In this document: positions 45,703-55,587 of the stretch, one piece after another
Layout: each line of letters starts with the position of its first letter
Numbering within the stretch: the first letter of the stretch is position 1
Origin: Paenibacillus segetis
Lineage (GTDB): Bacteria; Bacillota; Bacilli; Paenibacillales; Paenibacillaceae
DNA length: 64,000 nucleotides
Direction: 5' to 3'
Assembly: GCF_014639155.1 (NCBI RefSeq)
Contig: NZ_BMFT01000001.1
Span: forward strand, 186,001-250,000
Program-made: the position numbers and the translations under genes
Notes under the pieces: generated by a model
The model's database searches: none
Seen by the model: the letters and a program-made list of their open reading frames with translations, nothing else
What the model was told of the DNA's origin: nothing

Positions 45703-47097
45703 GTGAACCTAATAAGGCCAGCTATGAAGCAAAAATCGATTTTTATGTTAAATAAGTATTTTACAGGGAACTCGATAGATTACAAACAAATTATTGCCAT
45801 TATTATTCCGATATTTGTGGACCAAGCGTTTATAATTTTGATGAGTCTACTGAATACTGCAATGATTAGCTCCTCAGGGGTTGCTGCCGTCAGTGCGGTA
45901 AGTATGGTAGATTCATTGAATATTTTCTTGATTAATGTGTTTGTCGCAGTGGCGACAGGCGGTACAGTTATTGTGGCGCAATACAAAGGTAGTGGGAATC
46001 AAGAGATGGTATCCAAAGCTGCTGCACAAGCAATATCCGCAGTTACGATATTATCTGTAATGATCAGTACATTCGTTATTATATTCCATAACCCTACTTT
46101 AAATGTACTGTTTGGTAATGCTGAAGCTGAAATCTTTCAGAATGCCAAAATTTTTCTTATCGGTAGTTGTATCTCATATCCATTCATTGCTATATTTCAA
46201 GCTGTAAGTGGTGTGCTCAGAGGTGTTGCCGAGACAAAAGCATGCCTGGGTTTATCGTTAATCATGAATCTAACGTATTTATGTTTAAATGTCGTGTTAA
46301 TCACGATTTTTGATATGGGTGTTATTGGATTAGTTATTTCTATGATCCTAGCAAGAGTACTAGGAATGGCTGCTTCGTTAATATACTTATTGAAATATAA
46401 CCAAACGCTACGGTTTAAAATAAAAAATGCACTGAAGCTTAATTTTTCAATCCTAAAGAAAATTATGTTTATCGGGATACCTTTTGCTGCTGAACAAATG
46501 TTCTTTAATGGGGGGAAATTGTTAACCCAGACCTTTATCGTGCAATTAGGGACAACGGCGATCACGGTCAATGCGATTAGTGGCTCAATATCGCTGCTAT
46601 TTCAAATCGGTGGAAGTGCACTAAGCATCGCCGTAGTAACCGTTGTTGGGCAGTGTATCGGACGCAGAGAGATGCAAGATGCAAGGAAGTTTATTAAATC
46701 CTTTATTGGTCTTTCTACGGTGTTCTTCTTGGTTGTGACGGCAATCATTATGCCGCTATTCCCGCTGATTGTGAAGTTGTTCTCGCCACCTGAGGAAATG
46801 GTTCCCACCATATTCTCGCTCATGGTGCTAATTGCGATAGCCCAGCCTATCCTGTGGTCAATAAGCTTTATTATGCCATCGGCATTACGTGCAGCAGGCG
46901 ATTCGAAATTCACATCGGTCTCTTCGTTGCTAACCATGTGGATGTTCCGGGTAATATTAGGTTATTTATTAGGTATTACATTCCATCTCGGTATTATGGG
47001 GGTATGGGTGGCCATGGTTTCCGAATGGGCCATTCGTGGATTTTTATTCACGATGCGGTTTAGGGGAGAAAAGTGGTATAGTCACAAACTTGTATAG
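45703..47097 (+). CDS. MATE-family efflux transporter
   Basis: 464 residues with twelve membrane helices in two MatE repeats (about 25-185 and 245-410). Members exchange Na+ or H+ for drugs and other organic cations. The start may be GTG 45703 or ATG 45724; neither has a strong site. It is closed by a strong terminator. No regulator is adjacent. Confidence 0.92.
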   Translation: MNLIRPAMKQKSIFMLNKYFTGNSIDYKQIIAIIIPIFVDQAFIILMSLLNTAMISSSGVAAVSAVSMVDSLNIFLINVFVAVATGGTVIVAQYKGSGNQEMVSKAAAQAISAVTILSVMISTFVIIFHNPTLNVLFGNAEAEIFQNAKIFLIGSCISYPFIAIFQAVSGVLRGVAETKACLGLSLIMNLTYLCLNVVLITIFDMGVIGLVISMILARVLGMAASLIYLLKYNQTLRFKIKNALKLNFSILKKIMFIGIPFAAEQMFFNGGKLLTQTFIVQLGTTAITVNAISGSISLLFQIGGSALSIAVVTVVGQCIGRREMQDARKFIKSFIGLSTVFFLVVTAIIMPLFPLIVKLFSPPEEMVPTIFSLMVLIAIAQPILWSISFIMPSALRAAGDSKFTSVSSLLTMWMFRVILGYLLGITFHLGIMGVWVAMVSEWAIRGFLFTMRFRGEKWYSHKLV

Positions 47098-47121
47098 AGT
47101 AACAAATGATAGCCAATTATT

Positions 47122-47166
47122 AAAAGAGCTGATGTCGGCATTCGACCGACATCAGCTCTTTTTTCT
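47122..47166. terminator. Strong bidirectional terminator between MATE and LacI genes
   Basis: A 16-bp perfect stem (AAAGAGCTGATGTCGG with CCGACATCAGCTCTTT) with a 7-nt loop and T tract. Confidence 0.9.
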
Positions 47167-47197
47167 AACTACATATATATTTTTTAAATTTAAAGAT

Positions 47198-48163
47198 CTA
47201 TTTTTGATGAACAGAATCACCTTTGATTAACGTAACGTAGATTCGTTCCGTATCTAATTCTTCGGAAGCGATAAGTTTTAATAGTTGTTCTGAAGCGACT
47301 GCACCCCATTTATGCTTGGAATAATCTATGGTGGCTATTCGAGGTTGTGTATAATGCGTTAGCTCCATGTTATCGAATCCAATGAGGTGAATATGTTCGC
47401 CGATACGGAATTCACTTTGTTGCACAGCACTATATACACCAAGGGCCATTTCATCATTAAGACAGAAGACAGCAACCGGTTCGGTATAGTCTTCCATAAT
47501 TTTCTGAGCTGCTTGTTCACCAGATGATTTACGGAAATCCCCTTGAATGATAGTGCATTCAATCGGTTGATTTCTATCCATCGTTTGCTTCACGGCTTGA
47601 AGTCGTTGAATCGAATCAAATGAATCAGGAGGTCCTGAAACAATATATATTTTACGATGTCCTTGTTCAATTAAGTATTCAACGGCAAGTCCGGCTCCTG
47701 CTTTATTATCGAGTAGTACTTGGTTAATGTTAGGGTGCTTTAATTCTCGGTCAAGCACAACCAGTTTATGACCTCGATCTGCAAGGAGCAGCAATTCCTC
47801 ACTAGTGAAAAATGCATCTAAAACGATAGCGCCATCGATAATTTTCTCAGGTAACAAACGATGGGACTGTCTTCCGCTACAGACGATTAAATCATAGTCA
47901 TGTTTGTTTAGAACTTCTTTCATTCCTTGTAATAATTCACCATAAAAGGCGCCTTTAAAGTCTGTTAAGAATGCACCGATAATTTTGGTTTCACGTCTTT
48001 TTAAATTTCGAGCCGCTGCATTAGGAATGTAATTTAATTCTTTTGCTATAGCTAATATTCTTGATGCGGTTTCCGCGTTGACTTTGGTATTTCCGTTTAG
48101 TGCATAAGAAACGGTCGAGATCGAAACCCCGGCTTTTTTAGCGACATCTTTTATACTGACCAC
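47198..48163 (-). CDS. LacI-family repressor of the beta-glucan oligosaccharide cluster
   Basis: 321 residues from a GTG start with GGAG upstream. It has the LacI helix-turn-helix (SIKDVAKKAGVSISTVSYALNG, residues 2-23), a hinge helix and a sugar-binding core (60-321). It is the last gene of the leftward GH3-GH94-LacI group. The intergenic region upstream of that group has four copies of a palindrome centred on AAACGTTT, the shape expected for LacI-family operators. It probably represses both divergent operons until a sugar such as sophorose is present. Confidence 0.94.
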   Translation of the reverse strand: MVSIKDVAKKAGVSISTVSYALNGNTKVNAETASRILAIAKELNYIPNAAARNLKRRETKIIGAFLTDFKGAFYGELLQGMKEVLNKHDYDLIVCSGRQSHRLLPEKIIDGAIVLDAFFTSEELLLLADRGHKLVVLDRELKHPNINQVLLDNKAGAGLAVEYLIEQGHRKIYIVSGPPDSFDSIQRLQAVKQTMDRNQPIECTIIQGDFRKSSGEQAAQKIMEDYTEPVAVFCLNDEMALGVYSAVQQSEFRIGEHIHLIGFDNMELTHYTQPRIATIDYSKHKWGAVASEQLLKLIASEELDTERIYVTLIKGDSVHQK

Positions 48164-48230
48164 GACATTTGCTCCTAACGTTCACTCCGTCATTATAATG
48201 AATAATTAGTTCTATTATATCAAAGATGAA

Positions 48231-48250
48231 GGCGACCCTAAAGGATCGCC
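48231..48250 (-). terminator. Intercistronic hairpin between GH94 and LacI genes
   Basis: GGCGATCC, a TTTA loop and GGGTCGCC on the minus strand. The T run is weak, so it may only reduce transcription into the repressor gene or protect the upstream mRNA end. Confidence 0.45.
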
Positions 48251-48259
48251 AACAAGATT

Positions 48260-51200
48260 TTACATATAGATGTTGATTTCATTCATAGTATCGTTCATTA
48301 ATTCATCTAATTGTTGCTTACTGATACGCATGCCGCCTTTACGATAACGGTTTGCTGTTTCGGTTGTAATAGCATCTTTTCCATTTATGGTTATACGGCT
48401 AATCGCTTGGCCGGTAATATGGTAGATAAAGCGAGACTTCGTTCCACGAATTGTAAAGTCAAATTGCATACCATCGCATGTTGTTGGTAGGACAGGATCC
48501 AGAATAAGATCGCCAGCTTCATGACGAATACCCAAGGTGTTTGAGATCAATTGATTCATGTAGATCCCAGGGCCACTGGAATAAATTCTCCAACCGCCTT
48601 TAACAGCGACATCTCCCGTACGTAATTCGTTGAACCGATCTTGTGCTTCGTAACGATCATTAAATTTCCCGTCGGAACTACTGAAGTAAGCATTGCTTTG
48701 ACGCAATTCAGCATTCGGCACGACGTCACGGATACCTACTGGGTTAATCATGGCAAGGCCTTTCCAAGTTTCATCGGCTTTTCCGAGCTTAGCCATTGCT
48801 TCTACAAAGCGAATGTGAGCATGGACGTATTGCAGACCGACCTCACGACCAAAGTTGGCTGCTTGTTCAGCTCGCTTGAAGTTTGTGTTTACACCACCAA
48901 CATATTGAGCTGGACGATTCATTAAGCGCACGCCATCTGGACAATACAGTTCTTTCTTAATAAGGTCATAGTGAGCTGCTGCTTGCTCTTCAGTTAGTAA
49001 TTCACCAATCATACTGCGAGTCATCGGGAGAAGACGATATTGAATACCTGTCTTCGTATCGGTTGGGTGCAGCATCAATTCAGCTTGACCTGGCTCTTCC
49101 ATGAATACAAAGCCTGGAATCACATCGGTTTGCAGCATATATCGATTGAAGTCAGCTTTGATAGCAGTAGCATGTTGTCTTAATTCAGTCGCCATCTCTT
49201 CATCTATTTGGGAGAGAGCTGTAGATAGTTGGTTGAACACTTGGTATGTCAGTGCAACCGTCCAACTGCTGACCATATACTGTTTCAACTGTGCGTTCGC
49301 AGGTTGAAGTGTATCATCCCAATCGCCATCGCCATAAGAAGATAAGTGTGTATCATGCAAGTAATGATTTTTAATATATTCGATTTCTTTTTTTGCATGA
49401 TCATAGATCGTTGCTTTCTTCTCTGTTAGCTCGCCTGTATGACGGATAGAATAGGGTACTTCTTCTTGAAGGATGCTGTAATCCTTGGTGATGTTTAGAT
49501 AGTCGCCCAAAATTTTGAGAGGCCATACAATAATATCGCCATGGCTTTCTTCTTGTTGAATTTGATAGTACTGATCGAACATGAACCATTGCGGCCAGTT
49601 GCCTTCATCTTCATATTGATGAGTAAATACTATTTTGATGATGTCACGAACTTCATCATATTTTTGAGTTGCCATGAAATATTCGATGGGGCCTTGGCAT
49701 ACATCACGAGTGCCCCATGCAGCACCGCCGTATTGTTCTAATCCGTGTGGAACAGAATAGTGTACTAACATATTGTGTGTGTACCACCATGCCAGGGCGT
49801 TTACCTTTTGAATCTCATCGGTAAGACCTTCGGGATGATTCAGGTTAAATCCGTTCATGACGTTCTCAAAAAATGCACGATAGTTAGCGATTTCGTTCTC
49901 GACATCTGGAGCTTTAAATGGCAAATCCTGACCCTCAACTAATCCTTGTACCGTCATATTCCATTCGCTTGTAGTAGATAATTCTAGGACTACGAGAGAA
50001 GCTGATCCAGCATCAGCATGTTTAGCCATCGCCGTTTCATCTTGTGTTGTCATATCCGCACCTGTAAATTTCATACGATAGCATAGGTTTGGAAGTGCTT
50101 TTGCACTATCGGATGCTGTATCCGCACGGAATGTAAGCATAGAATCAGACTGTTCCATGTGATAAGGGACAACATGTTCATTATTGTTCATCGATACTTG
50201 ATTAGTTACGAGATAACGATAAGCTTTACTGTTTGCAGAACGAACTTGTAAGTGCAATTCCGGTGTGTTTACCGTTGTAAAATTCGTAATGATGATCATA
50301 TCATCTGCCATTTTGTAATACCAGCGAGCATAGTTAAAGCCCATTTCGAACATCGAAGGCATAGTAAGCAAGTGATACGTACCCTGGATTTCGATATAAA
50401 TTCGTTGACCGGATGTTTTCATTACGTTCAGAGCGTTACGAGCGTTCGTTAACATTTTATTGAATGATGTATTACCAACAAGCAATTGGGAGTTGAATAT
50501 ACCATACATATAAGAAGTTGTTGTTAAGACTTGATCGTTCAAACGGGCGTTATCCCCAGTCATTAGAATATGACCGTGTGGACGCTCAACAAGTAATTCC
50601 TTGGCCTTCAACACGATATGCTCGTGCGTATCGGTAAAGAAAGATAACAACTCTTCTCCTTGCCACTCTTCTTGATGCCGGTTGGGGAAGAGACTCTTTA
50701 GTTCTTCAAATGTCATCGATTCGGTTGTTAGAGGAGATCCGATAGGCGACGCAATGCTTACTTTACTTACAGATGTGCTTGTTGTAGCTTGAAGTTCGGA
50801 TACATACGCCCGTGCTTCAACAATCTCCTTGTTGAATTCAAGGGATGTAATGGCTGCCTTATGATCTGCTCTAAATAGACCGTAGAATACAAAATTTGCA
50901 GATCCATTCACCGTTACGCGCTCTGATTGCAATGCTGTATAAGCAAATTCATATTGATACACTTCATTATTTAATTGTGCTTGTTGAAGTGCAGCAGCCT
51001 GATTTGTTGCCTTATATGATAAACCGAAAAATTGGAATCCATCGGTGGAGAATCCGACTGACTTCGTCAATGAACCTTGTTGGATGTAAGGGAATGTACC
51101 CGCTTGCGGTAAGTTCTGACGCGAGCAAACGACGTAACCTTTCTCTTCATCTTCAAACATAGTATGGTCAATATATTGGGATAGGTAAGCTTCGTTCGAA

Positions 51201-51613
51201 CGTACAGCCCCTTGATCCGCTAGACCGATATCTTGTCCGTAAATGACATCAACAACCTCGCCTTGCCCTTCAATCTGAACATCCCAGAACCAAATATTCA
51301 TAGGTGTTAAAGTAAACGTTACAAGGTATTGAAGGGATTCGAAAGTGCCGCTAAATATTACTTGTGTATCTGTATAGTTCACGTTGCTTGCGGAATGAAC
51401 GCCAAGGAGTGGTACGCTTTTTATACCGGATTCATTGTGTACACGAAGATATAGATTATTTAGAGATCCATCTAGTGGATTGGCTATCCATTGATTGATC
51501 ATAATGTTATTCATTCGTATTTCACGAATATCTCCACTATTCATGAAGTTGAAGGCTATATGATTTGATTTTATTTGAAAATCTGAAGGGTTAGTCAATG
51601 TCATTTTTTTCAC
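48260..51613 (-). CDS. GH94 glycoside phosphorylase, probably 1,2-beta-oligoglucan phosphorylase
   Basis: 1117 residues from a GTG start (AAGGA upstream). The N-terminal half is a beta-sandwich region. The (alpha/alpha)6 catalytic domain has GGAAWGTRDVCQGP near 635 and GDWDD at 763-767; the DW[DN]D motif carries the general acid of GH94 enzymes. Length and neighbours (GH3, LacI, importer) match what I recall of the Listeria innocua sophorose / 1,2-beta-oligoglucan phosphorylase locus. The enzyme would use phosphate to split beta-1,2-glucooligosaccharides into glucose 1-phosphate in the cytoplasm. Cellobiose or laminaribiose activity is less likely given the length. It lies 9 bp after the GH3 gene. 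Confidence 0.82.
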   Translation of the reverse strand: MKKMTLTNPSDFQIKSNHIAFNFMNSGDIREIRMNNIMINQWIANPLDGSLNNLYLRVHNESGIKSVPLLGVHSASNVNYTDTQVIFSGTFESLQYLVTFTLTPMNIWFWDVQIEGQGEVVDVIYGQDIGLADQGAVRSNEAYLSQYIDHTMFEDEEKGYVVCSRQNLPQAGTFPYIQQGSLTKSVGFSTDGFQFFGLSYKATNQAAALQQAQLNNEVYQYEFAYTALQSERVTVNGSANFVFYGLFRADHKAAITSLEFNKEIVEARAYVSELQATTSTSVSKVSIASPIGSPLTTESMTFEELKSLFPNRHQEEWQGEELLSFFTDTHEHIVLKAKELLVERPHGHILMTGDNARLNDQVLTTTSYMYGIFNSQLLVGNTSFNKMLTNARNALNVMKTSGQRIYIEIQGTYHLLTMPSMFEMGFNYARWYYKMADDMIIITNFTTVNTPELHLQVRSANSKAYRYLVTNQVSMNNNEHVVPYHMEQSDSMLTFRADTASDSAKALPNLCYRMKFTGADMTTQDETAMAKHADAGSASLVVLELSTTSEWNMTVQGLVEGQDLPFKAPDVENEIANYRAFFENVMNGFNLNHPEGLTDEIQKVNALAWWYTHNMLVHYSVPHGLEQYGGAAWGTRDVCQGPIEYFMATQKYDEVRDIIKIVFTHQYEDEGNWPQWFMFDQYYQIQQEESHGDIIVWPLKILGDYLNITKDYSILQEEVPYSIRHTGELTEKKATIYDHAKKEIEYIKNHYLHDTHLSSYGDGDWDDTLQPANAQLKQYMVSSWTVALTYQVFNQLSTALSQIDEEMATELRQHATAIKADFNRYMLQTDVIPGFVFMEEPGQAELMLHPTDTKTGIQYRLLPMTRSMIGELLTEEQAAAHYDLIKKELYCPDGVRLMNRPAQYVGGVNTNFKRAEQAANFGREVGLQYVHAHIRFVEAMAKLGKADETWKGLAMINPVGIRDVVPNAELRQSNAYFSSSDGKFNDRYEAQDRFNELRTGDVAVKGGWRIYSSGPGIYMNQLISNTLGIRHEAGDLILDPVLPTTCDGMQFDFTIRGTKSRFIYHITGQAISRITINGKDAITTETANRYRKGGMRISKQQLDELMNDTMNEINIYM

Positions 51614-51622
51614 TCGCTTTCC

Positions 51623-53788
51623 TTACTTTGTTAAAGTAAATTTTAGTTCGGTAACGTCTCGACTATTGCCACCGATAAAGGCGAAGAAGTCACCGGAATC
51701 GCTCTTGAATTCTAGGTTTGAATGATGATAGCGAAGCTGTTCTTCAGCTAATGTAAATGTAACCTCTTGACTTTCTCCCGGCTCTAGTATTATTCTTCTG
51801 AATGCTTTTAATTCTTTGACTGGACGTACCACTTCTCCTGATAGGTCACGGACATACAATTGAACAAGCTCTTCACCCTTTCGGTTCCCCGTGTTGGTAA
51901 CACGTACCTTAATGGTCAAAGGTTGTTCCTCCGTCATCGTTGTAGAAGAAAGAGTCGCCTCGTTATATTCAAAGGTTGTATAACTAAGACCGTATCCGAA
52001 AGGGTATAACGGTTCATTAGGCATGTCTAAATATTGCGATACATAACGCACTTGTGCATCAGGTGCACCTTGCGGACGGCCTGTGTTGAAATGATTGTAG
52101 TAGACGGGCACTTGACCCACTGAATATGGGAAGGACATGGATAATCGAGCTGTTGGACTCTGTTTGCCATATAATAAATCAGCAATCGCTGCTCCACCTT
52201 CGGTTCCTGGATACCAAGCCTCAAGTAGGGCGTCCACTTGGTCGTATACCCCGTGTAAATCTAGGGGGCGACCGTTAAAGAGAACTGCAACCATCGGTTT
52301 ATTCAACGATTTTAACGCGGTGATCAGTTCTCGTTGTACCTGAGGTAGAGTAATATCTCCACGGCTACCAGCCTCGCCACTCATTTCGGAATGTTCACCT
52401 AAAGCGAGTACAATGACATCGGCATGCTCAGCCACTGCTAATGCTTCTGCAAGCTGGGCTTCCGTCATCGTCTCGATATCGCAACCTTGCGCGGTGTCTA
52501 TTTGTGCAGAACCTACAAGATCGACCATACCGCTATACAACTGAACGGCTTCATCTTTAGATCCCATCCAAGACCATGGACCGAGAATATCTCCGTTTTG
52601 AGCGAACGGACCAATTAAAGCGATTTTTTGCTCTTCTTGTAAAGGTAGAACGTTGTCATTCTTCAATAACACAGAAGATTTAATCGCTGCATCTCGGGCA
52701 ATTTGACGATGTGCTTCTGATAATATGAGTTTTTCTTCAAGCTCGATATTTGCACCACGATACGGGTTATCGAATAAGCCTAATTTGTGCTTTAGTTTCA
52801 AAATACGTAGGACGGCTTCATCAATGAGCGATTCATTAACTTTGCCGTTTTCGATCCAAGCTTTTAGATGATGTTCATAGCAAAGTGTCATCATTTCAAT
52901 ATCAACACCAGCTTCGATCGCTTTGTAAGCTGCTTCTGCTTCATTCGCAGCAATGCCATGAGGAATCATCTCTTTAACTGCGCCCCAATCGGAGATCAAG
53001 ACACCGTCAAAGCCCAATTCGTCTCTAAGAAGGTCTCTCATTAAGCGGCGATTACCAGTAGCTGGAATACCATCCACCGTATTAAATGCCGTCATCACCA
53101 TTTCGCTGCCTTCATCTAATGCAGCGCGGTAGGCAGGGAGATAATATTCACGCATTTGGCGTTCGGACATATCCACAGTATTGTAGTCACGACCACCTTC
53201 CGCTGCGCCGTAAGCGGCAAAGTGTTTCACACATGCTGCAACACGAGATCTATCTTGAGTTAAATTCGTTCCCTGTGAACCCCTTACGAAGGCTCGTGCA
53301 AATTCACTATTTAGGAAAGGATCTTCTCCTGTAGACTCCATGACTCTTCCCCAACGCGGATCACGTACGAGATCCACCATAGGTGCGAACGTAACGTGTA
53401 CACCAGCGGCTGAAGCTTCTGCGGCGGCTATGGCCGAGGTGCGTTCTGCTATATCCATATCCCAAGAGCAGCCGATCGCAAGTGGGATAGGGAAGATGGT
53501 TTTATACCCATGAACAATATCTGCCATAAATAACAGTGGGATGCCTAGACGATTCTTTTTTAAATGAGCTTCTTGTACTTGAATGACTTCTTTAGCTCCT
53601 GTCAAACCTAATACTGAGCCCGTATTTCGAACCAATTCCTCGGAAACTCCCATAGCTTCCATAGGCCCTGTAATTTCACCTTGGCTCTCTGAGCCTTCAA
53701 AGAATGGCCCCGCTAGCTGAAGTAGCTGACTGATTTTTTCTTCTATAGTCATTTGTCTTATTAATGAACTCAATTGTTGGTCCGTCAT
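51623..53788 (-). CDS. GH3 beta-glucosidase
   Basis: 721 residues from the ATG with GGAGG 8 bp upstream; an in-frame ATG five codons earlier is less well placed. It has the GH3 N-terminal barrel with nucleophile Asp267 in GVLISDWGAV, the KHFAAYG motif, an alpha/beta sandwich domain and a C-terminal fibronectin III-like domain. No signal peptide, so it is cytoplasmic and acts on imported oligosaccharides. Context suggests sophorose or other beta-1,2-linked glucosides. First gene of the leftward operon, with an operator just downstream of its promoter. Confidence 0.93.
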   Translation of the reverse strand: MTDQQLSSLIRQMTIEEKISQLLQLAGPFFEGSESQGEITGPMEAMGVSEELVRNTGSVLGLTGAKEVIQVQEAHLKKNRLGIPLLFMADIVHGYKTIFPIPLAIGCSWDMDIAERTSAIAAAEASAAGVHVTFAPMVDLVRDPRWGRVMESTGEDPFLNSEFARAFVRGSQGTNLTQDRSRVAACVKHFAAYGAAEGGRDYNTVDMSERQMREYYLPAYRAALDEGSEMVMTAFNTVDGIPATGNRRLMRDLLRDELGFDGVLISDWGAVKEMIPHGIAANEAEAAYKAIEAGVDIEMMTLCYEHHLKAWIENGKVNESLIDEAVLRILKLKHKLGLFDNPYRGANIELEEKLILSEAHRQIARDAAIKSSVLLKNDNVLPLQEEQKIALIGPFAQNGDILGPWSWMGSKDEAVQLYSGMVDLVGSAQIDTAQGCDIETMTEAQLAEALAVAEHADVIVLALGEHSEMSGEAGSRGDITLPQVQRELITALKSLNKPMVAVLFNGRPLDLHGVYDQVDALLEAWYPGTEGGAAIADLLYGKQSPTARLSMSFPYSVGQVPVYYNHFNTGRPQGAPDAQVRYVSQYLDMPNEPLYPFGYGLSYTTFEYNEATLSSTTMTEEQPLTIKVRVTNTGNRKGEELVQLYVRDLSGEVVRPVKELKAFRRIILEPGESQEVTFTLAEEQLRYHHSNLEFKSDSGDFFAFIGGNSRDVTELKFTLTK

Positions 53789-53815
53789 ATATAGGTCCTC
53801 CATTTTACAATCGAT

Positions 53816-53829
53816 TCGAAACGTTTCGA
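53816..53829. promoter_or_regulatory. LacI operator 1 (GH3 operon)
   Basis: TCGAAACGTTTCGA is a perfect 14-bp palindrome 10-23 bp inside the predicted GH3 transcript, a blocking position. Confidence 0.8.
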
Positions 53830-53845
53830 TATTCTCACAAAAATC

Positions 53846-53874
53846 ATTATAAACTCCTTTGATAGGGGCGTCAA
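53846..53874 (-). promoter_or_regulatory. Sigma-A promoter of the GH3-GH94-LacI operon
   Basis: On the minus strand TTGACG, a 17-bp spacer and TATAAT, about 60 bp before the gene. Transcription should start near 53839. Confidence 0.8.
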
Positions 53875-53903
53875 CCTAAATAAAGATATATTTCAGGGGA
53901 AGT

Positions 53904-53913
53904 GAAACGTTTA
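53904..53913. promoter_or_regulatory. LacI operator 2 (between the divergent promoters)
   Basis: GAAACGTTTA shares the AAACGTTT core with the other three sites and lies between the two divergent promoters. Confidence 0.6.
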
Positions 53914-53933
53914 AAAATTACCAATATAATTAC

Positions 53934-53962
53934 TTGAATACGATTTCAACATGTTATATAAT
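53934..53962 (+). promoter_or_regulatory. Sigma-A promoter of the sophorose-type importer operon
   Basis: TTGAAT, a 17-bp spacer and TATAAT. Operator 3 begins 4 bp after the -10, so it covers the start of transcription. Confidence 0.78.
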
Positions 53963-53965
53963 GAC

Positions 53966-53981
53966 TTTCGAAACGTTTAAA
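53966..53981. promoter_or_regulatory. LacI operator 3 (importer operon)
   Basis: TTTCGAAACGTTTAAA, an extended near-palindrome centred on AAACGTTT, at the predicted transcription start. Confidence 0.78.
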
Positions 53982-54023
53982 TTACTATATTATTGTTTCT
54001 ATCATAGAATAATGTTGTGTGTT

Positions 54024-54033
54024 GAAACGTTTC
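54024..54033. promoter_or_regulatory. LacI operator 4 (importer leader)
   Basis: GAAACGTTTC, a perfect 10-bp palindrome about 55 bp downstream of the importer transcription start. Operator centres are spaced 86, 66 and 54 bp, which could allow DNA looping. Confidence 0.7.
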
Positions 54034-54228
54034 TCTAGGTGGTTTACTTCCCTAGATGGTGTGCATTTAGTAACGAATTTATAAGGGTCTCTGTACTAAA
54101 TGATTGGGAGGTGTAAGTCGAGACTATACTCAGTCAATATATTGTTGAACTGTTGATGCAATATTATTAAACATAATGTACACAATATTTATAACATTTA
54201 TCATCATGATTAGAGAGGAAGTTAAAAA
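54034..54228 (+). other. Leader of the importer operon, no gene seen
   Basis: This is the rest of a leader of about 260 nt. It holds a small inverted repeat (TCTAGG/CCTAGA near 54034-54056) and TTTAGTA/TACTAAA (54066-54072, 54094-54100). A GGGAGGTG at 54106 is followed by a stop and no suitable start, so I see no leader peptide. Confidence 0.4.
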
Positions 54229-55497
54229 ATGAAGTTGAAAATGCGTAAAACAACAGCAACCGTATTAGCATCTACTTTACTAGTTATGGGTATCCTTTCA
54301 GGTTGTGGAGCAAAATCAGCAGACACAGGTAACTCAAATGATAAAGTAACAACAATTAGTGTGTGGGGAATGGGAGAGGAAGCAAAGTCAATCCCGAAAA
54401 TTGCTGAGCTATTCGAAGCAGAAAATCCAAACATTAAAGTTGAGGTACAAGCTTTACCATGGGATACAGCACACGACAAGTTGCTAACAGCTGTTGCATC
54501 GAAAAAAGGGCCAGACGTTGTGCAAATGGGAACAACTTGGATTCCTGAATTTGCGAACGCAAAAGCGCTAAAGGATTTAACTCCATATTTAGATAAATAT
54601 CCTGGATTGAAACAAGAAAATTTCTACCCTGGATCGGTTGAAACTGGAACATATGAAGATGCTTATGTAGGTGTACCTTGGTACATTGATACACGCGTTC
54701 TTTACTATCGTACAGATTTACTAAAAGAAGTTGGTTATGATCAAGCACCAAAAACTTGGGAAGAAATGCAAGATGTATCAAAGAAACTTGCTGATCGTGG
54801 ACAAGGGAAATACGGCTTCTCCCTTGACGTTAAAGAACAATCTCTTGCCTTTATGTTAGCTCGTCAAAACGGTTCTAAACTGTTTGATGCAGAAGGCAAG
54901 CCATTATTTAACCAACCGGAATTTGTAGGTGCTGTGAAATACATGAACAGCTACTTTGAGAACGGTTCTGCTCCAATGGATCTAGGTATTGACGCGATTC
55001 AGGGTTTCCGTGGAGAGGGTGTGGCGCCGATGTTCATCAGTGGGCCATGGATGGTTCAATTGATTCAAGATCAAGCGCCTGAACTTGAAGGTAAATGGGC
55101 AACAGCGGTATTACCTGCGGGTAAAGAAAACAACTTCTCATCTCTTGGTGGAGCGAATATGTCTGTATTCGAATACACCAAAAATGAAGAAGCATCACTG
55201 AAATTCGTTGAATTCATGGCGAAACCTGAAACACAACTGAAATGGATGGAATTAACGAATTCCTTACCTTCTTCGAAAGAAGCTTGGGAAAACCCGATTC
55301 TTCAAGAAGATGCGAACTACAAAGTATTTGGTGAACAATTAGAAACAGCGATTCCAATGCCTTCTACAAAAGAATTTGAAGAAATTGCTCAGAGCTTTTT
55401 GAGCAGCTTTGAAAAGGTGTACCGTACAAAAGGTGCTGACATTCAAAAAGAAATGGACGATTTCAACAAGAAAGCTGAATCGATTATTAATAAGTAA
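54229..55497 (+). CDS. Oligosaccharide ABC importer substrate-binding lipoprotein (probably beta-1,2-glucooligosaccharides)
   Basis: 422 residues with lipobox ILSGC and an SBP_bac_1 domain; GMGEEAKSIPKIAELFEAENPN begins the mature fold. GAGGAAGTT precedes the ATG. By context it corresponds to the sophorooligosaccharide-binding protein of the Listeria locus and captures the substrate for two following permeases. Substrate assignment rests on the neighbouring GH94 and GH3 genes and shared operators, not on the binding site itself. Confidence 0.9.
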   Translation: MKLKMRKTTATVLASTLLVMGILSGCGAKSADTGNSNDKVTTISVWGMGEEAKSIPKIAELFEAENPNIKVEVQALPWDTAHDKLLTAVASKKGPDVVQMGTTWIPEFANAKALKDLTPYLDKYPGLKQENFYPGSVETGTYEDAYVGVPWYIDTRVLYYRTDLLKEVGYDQAPKTWEEMQDVSKKLADRGQGKYGFSLDVKEQSLAFMLARQNGSKLFDAEGKPLFNQPEFVGAVKYMNSYFENGSAPMDLGIDAIQGFRGEGVAPMFISGPWMVQLIQDQAPELEGKWATAVLPAGKENNFSSLGGANMSVFEYTKNEEASLKFVEFMAKPETQLKWMELTNSLPSSKEAWENPILQEDANYKVFGEQLETAIPMPSTKEFEEIAQSFLSSFEKVYRTKGADIQKEMDDFNKKAESIINK

Positions 55498-55513
55498 TAA
55501 CTATGTACAAGAG

Positions 55514-55540
55514 GCTAACTGGCTCCAATAGCTGGTTAGC
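55514..55540 (+). terminator. Intercistronic hairpin after the binding-protein gene
   Basis: An 11-bp stem (GCTAACTGGCT with AGCTGGTTAGC) and 5-nt loop with no good T run. Such hairpins commonly raise binding-protein over permease expression by stabilising the upstream mRNA. Confidence 0.55.
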
Positions 55541-55587
55541 TCTCCTTGTCTGTCTATAGGAACCTGAGTAAAGGAAGTGACTAAGGT

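Noticed and set aside
53816-54033. The AAACGTTT palindromes as CcpA cre sites
   Set aside because: The TG/CA outer bases are one position too close to the CG core, and the repeat is more symmetric than cre; the local LacI protein explains them better.
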